From an uncultured Enterococcus sp. (GTDB taxonomy: Bacteria; Bacillota; Bacilli; Lactobacillales; Enterococcaceae), in NCBI GenBank assembly GCA_946409145.1, contig CAMJVA010000101.1, positions 1-5,974 on the forward strand: a DNA stretch of 5,974 bases, written 5' to 3'. Positions 1 to 4,527 of this stretch are shown in pieces. The notes under the pieces were generated by a model that saw only the letters and a program-made list of their open reading frames with translations, did not search any database and had not been told where the DNA came from. How positions within the stretch are numbered: the stretch's first letter is position 1; each line of letters starts with the position of its first letter. Made by a program: the position numbers and the translations under genes.

Positions 1-24
1 TTTATTGTTTTTACTCTTTTTTTT

Positions 25-46
25 AGACAAAAAATATTTTTTGTCT
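25..46. repeat. Perfect 22-bp AT-rich palindrome
   Basis: AGACAAAAAAT is followed directly by its exact reverse complement, with no spacer. A small TGGC-TTTT-GCCA hairpin (46-57) abuts it. Neither arm is followed by a clean T-run, so a classic terminator is not convincing on either strand. It could be an operator, or part of a terminator for a gene to the left of the window. No gene is visible in 1-87. Confidence 0.5.
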
Positions 47-81
47 GGCTTTTGCCAAAATCGTTTTTTGTAGTTTTAACT

Positions 82-120
82 AAAAAAATACTCCACCATA
101 TTTTTTTAATGGCGGAGTAT
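82..120 (-). terminator. Rho-independent terminator of the mutS2-like gene
   Basis: On the minus strand a 12-bp stem (109-120 with 88-99, one G-U pair) encloses a 9-nt A/T loop and is followed by a run of six T (82-87). It begins four bases after the stop codon of the MutS2-like gene, so the short C-terminus of that protein is its natural end. On the plus strand the stem is followed by CTTTTTA, so it could also stop transcripts arriving from the left. Confidence 0.9.
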
Positions 121-124
121 CTTT

Positions 125-2011
125 TTATAATCTTCTTTCTTTAGCTTCTTTTTCCAGTTGTTTTCGTGCTTTTTTACTTCCTCGCAAAAGATCTCGTTCT
201 TTTTTTCGTGTTTGGTAATCCACAAAAAGTTGGTTTACCTCATAATCTGCTGGATAAAGTTCACTGGCTGACATGAGTAAAGACACTCTTTTGCGCAAAA
301 CAGTTCTAAGTTCATCATTTAAAAAGACTAATACTTCATCTTTGCCTAAATCTTCATAAATGAGTCCCACTTCTTTGGTTTCTTTTAATAAAACTCTATC
401 TCCTACAGAAAACTCCTGTATTTTTTCAGCTATTTTTTCTTGATTGGTTTTAAATTCTTTTTTCTTCGTTTCATAAGGTGCTTTTTTCATATAAGAAGCC
501 GCTTTTTGCAAAATATTATTTTGAATGTTCATTTTTTTAGCAATCCACAAAGCTTGGGAATTTCCCACTTGTCCCAGTAATAATTGGAATTTTGGTTGGA
601 GATTTTCCTGATCAAAAGCCATGGCTGCTGGTAAAAAATCTTCATGTTCTATGGCAAATTCTTTAATTTCTCCATAATGGGTAGTGGCTAAAACTAAAGC
701 CCCTTTTTCATACATTTCTTCTAAAATTGCCACGGCTAAACTTGCTCCTTCATTAGGTTCCGTTCCGCTACCGATTTCATCTAATAAAACCAACGTGTGA
801 CGGGATACTTTTTCAAGCATGTGGGAAATATTTTTCAAATGTCCTGAAAAAGTAGACAAGGCATTAGCTAAATCTTGTTGATCTCCAATATCCACTAAAA
901 GATGATCCAAAACAGGAATTTTTGCTGGTTTTTTAGTAGGTAATTGTAAGCCAAACATCCCCATTAATACTAACAAGCCCACGGTTTTTAACACCACGGT
1001 TTTTCCCCCAGCATTAGCTCCTGTAATCACTAACCCGCGATAATTTTCCCCTAAAGAAAAGTCTAAAGGAACCACCTCTCCTGTTAAAAAAGGATGCCGT
1101 GCTTGATTCAGCTCAATGATTTCTTCTCTATTCATTAAAGGAGTAACCCCTTTTAATTCTCGGGAATATTTTCCTCTGGCAAAAATAAAATCAAGGGCGG
1201 TAATCACTTCAATGGTTTCTTTAATTTCTGGCATTTTTTCGCTAATTCCACCAGAAAGTTCCGCTAAAATTTGATAAATTTCAGCCGTTTCTGTAGCTTT
1301 TTCCATTTCATAAGTAGTCATTAATTTAGTGACACTTTCTGGTTCAAAAAAGATAGTCTGTCCTTTGTTAGACGTTTCCACAATTGTTCCTTTTAAACGA
1401 TTTTTATAGGCGACTTTAATAGGAACTGTGTAATGATCCCCTTTTTTAATAATCATTTTTTCTTGCAAGTAAGAGTTATTTTTATCAGAACGAATAAAAC
1501 GATTTAATTTATCTTGAATTTCTTTTTCAATATCCGCCATTTTTTTACGAGTTTTTCGTAAAAGGCGACTGGCGTCTGTGGCCACTTGATTATTTTGAAT
1601 TTTTTTGTAAATAGTTTCTTCTAACTCTGAAAAATCAGAAAGTAATTGGGTATAATCCGCTAAAATTGGCGTTTGAAACTGATTTTTAGCGAAAAATTGT
1701 TTAATGGTCCGACTGCTTCTTAAAAAATCCGCCACATCAATTAGTTCACTAGGTTGTAAACTTAAACCTTTTTCCACGTACTCTTGATATTTTTTTATTT
1801 CTTTTAATCCCATAAAAGGTACGTGTTGCTGGCTTTCTAAAATAAGTCGTGCTTCTTTAGTTTCTTCTTGCCACTGGGAAACTTGGGAAAGGTCAGAAGA
1901 AAAGCGAAAATTGCTAATTTTTTCTTTCGTATACTCTCCAATGGCACGCTTTTTTACTTCATTAATAATTGCTGGAAATTGTAATAATTCTTTTTGGTTT
2001 AAATTGATCAT
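125..2011 (-). CDS. Short MutS2-family ATPase lacking the Smr domain
   Basis: 628 aa, against roughly 780 for typical MutS2. Visible parts: an N-terminal MutS core and lever region (about 1-290, with TSNKGQTIFFEP at 213-224); ARHPFL at 304-309; Walker A GANAGGKT at 331-338; STFSGH at 386-391; Walker B LVLLDE at 407-412 followed by IGSGTEPNEGASL; switch motif TTHYGE at 443-448; a KOW/SH3-like segment at about 534-580 starting FSVGDRVLL; and a strongly basic tail at 600-628. The roughly 100-residue coiled coil and the C-terminal Smr nuclease domain of MutS2 are absent. A terminator lies four bases past the stop, so this is a native short form and not a frameshift. All ATPase motifs look intact. 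GGAG five bases before ATG supports the start. Full-length MutS2 is known from B. subtilis to act on stalled or collided ribosomes. A ribosome-linked role here is inferred from family and leader, and a DNA role remains possible. A full-length mutS2 probably exists elsewhere in the genome. Confidence 0.9.
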   Translation of the reverse strand: MINLNQKELLQFPAIINEVKKRAIGEYTKEKISNFRFSSDLSQVSQWQEETKEARLILESQQHVPFMGLKEIKKYQEYVEKGLSLQPSELIDVADFLRSSRTIKQFFAKNQFQTPILADYTQLLSDFSELEETIYKKIQNNQVATDASRLLRKTRKKMADIEKEIQDKLNRFIRSDKNNSYLQEKMIIKKGDHYTVPIKVAYKNRLKGTIVETSNKGQTIFFEPESVTKLMTTYEMEKATETAEIYQILAELSGGISEKMPEIKETIEVITALDFIFARGKYSRELKGVTPLMNREEIIELNQARHPFLTGEVVPLDFSLGENYRGLVITGANAGGKTVVLKTVGLLVLMGMFGLQLPTKKPAKIPVLDHLLVDIGDQQDLANALSTFSGHLKNISHMLEKVSRHTLVLLDEIGSGTEPNEGASLAVAILEEMYEKGALVLATTHYGEIKEFAIEHEDFLPAAMAFDQENLQPKFQLLLGQVGNSQALWIAKKMNIQNNILQKAASYMKKAPYETKKKEFKTNQEKIAEKIQEFSVGDRVLLKETKEVGLIYEDLGKDEVLVFLNDELRTVLRKRVSLLMSASELYPADYEVNQLFVDYQTRKKERDLLRGSKKARKQLEKEAKERRL

Positions 2012-2016
2012 TTTTT

Positions 2017-2024
2017 CTCCTTTT
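2017..2024 (-). promoter_or_regulatory. Ribosome binding site of the mutS2-like gene
   Basis: AAAAGGAG with GGAG five bases from the ATG, a strong site. Immediately upstream, ACCCAT (2026-2031) is the exact complement of ATGGGT (2084-2089), and CTAAC (2030-2034) is the complement of GTTAG (2056-2060). These two pairings share bases and so exclude each other. Either would place a helix close to the site without covering it. Confidence 0.8.
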
Positions 2025-2050
2025 CATGGGTTAGATAAAAGAAAATTACT

Positions 2051-2089
2051 CTAAACTAACGCCGCAAACATCACCAAAAAGAGACCCAT
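2051..2089 (-). CDS. Candidate second leader peptide, MGLFLVMFAALV
   Basis: A 12-codon hydrophobic ORF lies between the attenuator terminator and the mutS2-like gene. It has no good Shine-Dalgarno sequence, so it may be chance. In its favour, its first six bases (ATGGGT) and its second-to-last segment (GTTAG) are the two stretches that can pair with bases just upstream of the mutS2-like ribosome binding site. That is the arrangement expected for erm-like translational attenuation. Treat it as a hypothesis. Confidence 0.25.
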   Translation of the reverse strand: MGLFLVMFAALV

Positions 2090-2113
2090 TCATTATGGAC
2101 TTTTCGCACAAAA

Positions 2114-2146
2114 ACAAAAAAAGGTCACAGGTCTCCCTGTCACCTT
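2114..2146 (-). terminator. Attenuator terminator in the mutS2-like leader
   Basis: On the minus strand AAGGT-G-ACAGG (2136-2146) pairs with CCTGT-G-ACCTT (2121-2131). This gives ten pairs around one central G-G mismatch, closed by a GAGA (GNRA) tetraloop and followed by an uninterrupted T-run. It lies about 110 bases before the mutS2-like start codon and downstream of a good promoter, so it must be bypassed for the gene to be expressed. It would also end read-through from the CHR genes. Its 5' arm contains TGACAGG (2136-2142), which has a competing upstream partner. Confidence 0.85.
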
Positions 2147-2164
2147 AAATGGTATTTTGACAGG
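2136..2164 (-). promoter_or_regulatory. Antiterminator pairing (segments 2:3)
   Basis: CCTGTCA (2158-2164) is perfectly complementary to TGACAGG (2136-2142), with a 15-nt loop. This 7-bp helix uses the 5' arm of the terminator and so excludes it. It also uses CCT of the upstream segment AGATACCT (2162-2169), so it cannot coexist with the full 1:2 stem. It is the middle state of a three-way switch. Confidence 0.7.
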
Positions 2165-2233
2165 TATCTCTTTTAAAGTGCACACTAAATAAGCCTAACG
2201 CTTATTCAGTTTTCGACTTTTAATTAGATACCT
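2162..2233 (-). promoter_or_regulatory. Anti-antiterminator stem (segments 1:2) with inner hairpin
   Basis: AGGTATCT (2226-2233) pairs perfectly with AGATACCT (2162-2169). Nested inside are AAAGT:ACTTT (2216-2220 with 2175-2179) and a 10-bp hairpin, ACTGAATAAG with CTTATTTAGT (2201-2210 with 2184-2193, one G-U, 7-nt loop). Segment 1 coincides with the last codons and stop of the candidate leader ORF, so a ribosome held there would block this stem and free segment 2 to form the antiterminator. Confidence 0.7.
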
Positions 2234-2271
2234 ACGACACTCACAAACATACCTCGAACTTTCTTGTCCAT
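2224..2271 (-). CDS. Candidate leader peptide, MDKKVRGMFVSVVGI
   Basis: A 15-codon ORF whose final codons and stop overlap segment 1 of the attenuator. Its position is what ribosome-mediated attenuation requires. The start is uncertain. ATG at 2269-2271 has only a weak GAG upstream, and the predicted transcript start is just about ten bases before it. GTG at 2242-2244 in the same frame has GAGG seven bases upstream and would give MSVVGI. ATG at 2248-2250 is also in frame. The longest form carries K4-V5-R6, matching the Lys/Arg-X-Lys/Arg motif at which macrolides are known to arrest ribosomes. This is suggestive only. No database family is recognised. Confidence 0.5.
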   Translation of the reverse strand: MDKKVRGMFVSVVGI

Positions 2272-2286
2272 AATGATTTCTCATTA

Positions 2287-2315
2287 AAATTACCAAATAA
2301 AATTTACCTTGTCAA
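2287..2315 (-). promoter_or_regulatory. Promoter of the mutS2-like leader
   Basis: A perfect -35 TTGACA (2310-2315) is followed by a 17-bp spacer and TAATTT (2287-2292), with TG one base upstream of the -10 (an extended -10). The -10 is weak but the -35, spacing and TG are good. Transcription would start near 2280, just before the leader ORF. The element lies 32 bases or more after the stop of the CHR gene, so the mutS2-like unit can be transcribed independently. Confidence 0.6.
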
Positions 2316-2346
2316 ATAAACACGTAAGGAAAAGGAAAATTAAATT

Positions 2347-2877
2347 TTAAAAATAAAAACTAAAATAACCGATTACCCCTGCGACTAAAGTTAAAATCAA
2401 AGGATTCACATTCTTTTTCAAATTAAAATATAAACAGCCTAAAACAATCACAACTGACAATATTTCCACTTGACCCTTAATAAATAAAGTATCCTTTCCT
2501 AATAAAACAGCTACTGATAAAATTAATCCTACTGAAGCATTTTTCATCCCACTTAAAGCACCTTTTAAATAAGAATTATCTAACAATTTTTCTTCATAAT
2601 GTAAATATAAGGGAACAAAAATAAAAGAAGGGACCATGACTGCCACACTCGAAAGAATAGCCCCAGGAAGTCCTGCAACAATTTGTCCCACATATGTCGC
2701 CGAATTAATAGCAATAGGACCTGGCATTAAGACATCTAGAGCATTAAGATCGGCAAATTGAGCCAGAGTAATTCCTAAAGTTTTACTTTCAGCAAAAATT
2801 AAAGATAACATAGCATAACCGCCACCAAAGCCTAAAAAACCAATTTTCAAAAAAATGATTCCTAATTGACTAAGCAT
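2347..2877 (-). CDS. Half-size CHR (chromate-type) transporter subunit, second gene of pair
   Basis: 176 aa, one CHR domain, the usual size of a short-chain CHR protein. CHR hallmarks are GFGGGYAMLSLI (16-27) and MPGPIAINSATYVG (51-64), followed by LPGA and several hydrophobic segments running to the C-terminus. Family members of the paired type work as two half-proteins in the membrane. The best-known CHR proteins expel chromate, apparently using the sulfate-like shape of the ion, but the substrate here is not shown by the sequence. The start codon has an excellent AAGGAGG five to six bases upstream. The ORF overlaps the preceding CHR gene by eight bases, indicating translational coupling. 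No terminator is visible after its stop, so transcripts may continue into the mutS2-like leader. Confidence 0.85.
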   Translation of the reverse strand: MLSQLGIIFLKIGFLGFGGGYAMLSLIFAESKTLGITLAQFADLNALDVLMPGPIAINSATYVGQIVAGLPGAILSSVAVMVPSFIFVPLYLHYEEKLLDNSYLKGALSGMKNASVGLILSVAVLLGKDTLFIKGQVEILSVVIVLGCLYFNLKKNVNPLILTLVAGVIGYFSFYF

Positions 2878-3472
2878 TTTTTCCCTCCTTATGATCCTTA
2901 CTTACGAAAAAGACACCTAATAAAGCAGATAAAATAATTATTCCTGGAACAGGTAATAAGGAAAATGTTGCTAATAAAAATGCTCCTAGAGCGATGAATT
3001 TTAACATGTTGGTTTCTAAATTAAAGCGTGCTAAAGAATAACAAGCAGCAAATAAAAAAGCCGCAGAAGTGCCTCGAATGGCTGAAAGAGCTGTTAAAAT
3101 AGGACCTGAATTAGGTAACAGTTGGTAAAAATAAGTCGCCAAAGACATTAGAAAAACTGCTGGAAAGACAGCGCCAAAACCAGCCACTAACATTCCAGGA
3201 AGTCCATTAATTCTTTTTCCCACTAATAAAGCATTGTTTAAAGCAATCACTCCTGGCATCGTTTGCCCAAGCGCTGCATCATCATACAACACTTCTTTCT
3301 CTAACCAAGGACGCTTTTCACATAATTCTTTTTCAATTAAAGGTAACATGGCCATGCCTCCAGAAAAAGTAAAGGTGCCTGCCATTAAATAGACGTAAAA
3401 TAAAATAATATTTTTTTTAGAGAAAAAAGTAGCTTTTTTCTCTAGGACTTCCACTGTTGTTTTTTGTTCCAT
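2870..3472 (-). CDS. Half-size CHR (chromate-type) transporter subunit, first gene of pair
   Basis: 200 aa from the start chosen here. The reading frame is open up to an ATG at 3542-3544, but the start at 3470-3472 (MEQKTTVEV) is preferred. It has GGGGGAT seven bases upstream, and the longer form would begin upstream of the likely promoter -10. A charged N-terminus of about 20 residues precedes the membrane part. CHR motifs are TFSGGMAMLPLI (35-46) and MPGVIALNNALLVG (72-85), then LPGM and further membrane segments; a charged tail ends KEGKNA. It differs from its partner at the motifs (MPGV, not MPGP), as expected for two complementary halves that insert in opposite orientation in known paired CHR proteins. 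It is divergent from the LysR gene, whose product is the probable regulator. Substrate unknown: chromate or another oxyanion is possible. Confidence 0.85.
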   Translation of the reverse strand: MEQKTTVEVLEKKATFFSKKNIILFYVYLMAGTFTFSGGMAMLPLIEKELCEKRPWLEKEVLYDDAALGQTMPGVIALNNALLVGKRINGLPGMLVAGFGAVFPAVFLMSLATYFYQLLPNSGPILTALSAIRGTSAAFLFAACYSLARFNLETNMLKFIALGAFLLATFSLLPVPGIIILSALLGVFFVSKDHKEGKNA

Positions 3473-3507
3473 AATACATCCCCCATTGGTAAATTTTTCC
3501 TTCTGTT

Positions 3508-3515
3508 TTATAATA
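3508..3515 (-). promoter_or_regulatory. Probable -10 region of the CHR pair
   Basis: TATTAT (3510-3515), or overlapping TTATAA (3508-3513), sits about 40 bases before the start codon. At 17-bp spacing only a T-tract is found as -35, so the basal promoter should be weak. This fits activation by the adjacent LysR-type protein, whose proposed proximal site overlaps the -35 region. Confidence 0.45.
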
Positions 3516-3528
3516 AGAGAGAAAAACA

Positions 3529-3557
3529 TTGAAAAAAAGTTCAATTTAAGTTAAAAC
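3529..3557 (+). promoter_or_regulatory. Possible lysR promoter
   Basis: TTGAAA (3529-3534), a 17-bp spacer and TAAAAC (3552-3557). The -35 is good and the -10 moderate. It lies entirely inside the two dyads, so regulator binding would block it. Confidence 0.4.
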
Positions 3558-3565
3558 CTCTTAAC
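3529..3565. promoter_or_regulatory. Tandem dyads, probable LysR operators
   Basis: Two dyads share the same 5-6-5 plan: TTGAA-N6-TTCAA at 3529-3544 and GTTAA-N6-TTAAC at 3550-3565. Their centres are 21 bp apart, about two helical turns, so both would face the same side. The second contains a T-N11-A core typical of LysR-family sites. They lie upstream of the CHR -10 and overlap the presumed lysR promoter, so CHR activation and lysR autorepression are both plausible. Confidence 0.55.
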
Positions 3566-3583
3566 TAAAAACTCAACTAAAAA
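3563..3583 (+). repeat. Two 9-bp direct repeats in the lysR leader
   Basis: AACTAAAAA occurs at 3563-3571 and 3575-3583, a 12-bp period. It could be an extra regulator contact or simple AT-rich repetition. Confidence 0.35.
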
Positions 3584-3600
3584 TTCACGGGAGAAAGCAA

Positions 3601-4476
3601 ATGAATCAACGACAACTGGAAGTATTTTTAATTATTGCCAAAACCCAAAATATTAAACAAGCTTCTGAACAGCTTTTTATCACCCCTTCTGCTGTTTCAA
3701 AAACCTTAGGCGAACTAGAAAAAGAAGTAGGTTTGCAAGTTTTTGATCGCATTAAAGGTCGTCTTTATTTAAATGAAGAAGGAAGATTATTCGCTGAAAA
3801 AGCCAGTCAACTGTTAGAAGATTTAGAAAGAATGACCACCCTTTTCACCTCTACAGAAGAATTACCTATTCGCGTTGGCGCGTCCATTACTTTTGGGGAA
3901 AGTTTACTGACACCTGCCATTGTTAACTTTAAAAAACAGCATCCTAAAACTCCCATTCCAGTTACCATAGGAAATGTGGGAGTGATTCGGGAAAAATTAC
4001 TCGCCAATGAACTAGATTTAGCGATTATTGAAGGTCCAGCGTTTCATGAAGCCTTTATTTCTGTTCCTATTTCTACCTTTAATATTTATCCTGTGGGAGT
4101 GGAAAAATATTTTCCTAAAAAAACTATTTCCTTAGAAAAACTAAGTACCTATCCTTTATTAGTGAGAGAAACAGGAAGTTCATTACGAAAAGCCATTGAA
4201 GAAGCTTTTGTTTCTTCTGGCCTTGGTTTTAATTTTCATTGGGAAAGTCGTTCCACAGAAAGTTTAATTTTAGCTTGTGAAGCAGGACTTGGCGTTACTT
4301 TTTTACCAGAAACTTATTTACCTTTAAAGAAAAATTTAACCGCGGTTAAAATTAAACAACATCCTTTAAAAAGTCATAATCATCTTATTTACTTAAAAAA
4401 TAAAAGTCAGCGAAAAGAATTTCAAGATTTTATTACAGTGATGAAAAACTCTTTTGCTAATACAAAAAATCCCTAA
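3601..4476 (+). CDS. LysR-type transcriptional regulator
   Basis: 291 aa, normal for the family. The N-terminal winged helix-turn-helix (1-60) shows MNQRQLEVFLIIAKT, then NIKQASEQLFITPSAVSKTL around 17-36, a linker helix to about 85, and a periplasmic-binding-protein-like effector domain at 90-285. Effector-domain signatures are RETGSSLRKAIEEAF (189-203) and SLILACEAGLGVTFLP (221-236). This is a cytoplasmic DNA-binding protein acting as a tetramer in known relatives. GGGAGA six bases before ATG supports the start. The gene is divergent from the CHR pair with a 128-bp shared control region holding two matched dyads, so it most likely controls that pair and itself. The co-inducer cannot be read from the sequence; an oxyanion or sulfur metabolite would fit the neighbour but is a guess. 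The stop codon lies inside the downstream hairpin. Confidence 0.92.
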   Translation: MNQRQLEVFLIIAKTQNIKQASEQLFITPSAVSKTLGELEKEVGLQVFDRIKGRLYLNEEGRLFAEKASQLLEDLERMTTLFTSTEELPIRVGASITFGESLLTPAIVNFKKQHPKTPIPVTIGNVGVIREKLLANELDLAIIEGPAFHEAFISVPISTFNIYPVGVEKYFPKKTISLEKLSTYPLLVRETGSSLRKAIEEAFVSSGLGFNFHWESRSTESLILACEAGLGVTFLPETYLPLKKNLTAVKIKQHPLKSHNHLIYLKNKSQRKEFQDFITVMKNSFANTKNP

Positions 4477-4495
4477 CCGGCATGGGTTAGGGATT
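4464..4495 (-). terminator. Terminator between convergent lysR and nhaC-family gene
   Basis: An 11-bp perfect stem (4468-4478 with 4485-4495, core CCCTAACC/GGTTAGGG) has a 6-nt loop. The minus-strand side is followed by a T-run, so it serves the NhaC-family gene best, 32 bases after its stop. On the plus strand the T-run is interrupted (TGTAATTTT), but the hairpin contains the lysR stop codon and probably works for lysR too. Confidence 0.85.
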
Positions 4496-4527
4496 GTAAT
4501 TTTAAAAAAATATTTGTTTGAAGGAAC

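Larger units (their letters stand above)
2090..2276 (-). repeat. 11-bp inverted repeat enclosing the whole leader
   Basis: On the plus strand TCATTATGGAC (2090-2100) and its exact reverse complement GTCCATAATGA (2266-2276) bracket the attenuator. In a read-through RNA the upstream copy, which contains the AUG of the longest leader ORF, could pair with the copy just past the terminator. That would sequester leader translation or close the leader into one domain. Terminal repeats of a small inserted element are an alternative, but I see no target duplication. Confidence 0.65.

Noticed and set aside
125..300. Frameshift or truncation of a full-length mutS2
   Set aside because: The stop is followed within four bases by a strong terminator, and the remaining left sequence has no coding potential for an Smr domain.
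2090..2276. Small inserted element with terminal inverted repeats
   Set aside because: The 11-bp arms fit, but no flanking target duplication is visible, and the interior makes sense as an attenuator with its own promoter.
2195..2284. 29-codon minus-strand ORF (starts MRNHYGQESS) overlapping the leader peptide in another frame
   Set aside because: Its ATG lies at or before the predicted transcript start, it has no Shine-Dalgarno sequence, and its end does not match the switch geometry as the 15-codon frame does. It cannot be fully excluded.
3807..4007. 66-aa minus-strand open frame
   Set aside because: Antisense to the middle of the LysR gene, with no ribosome binding site and no recognisable protein features.
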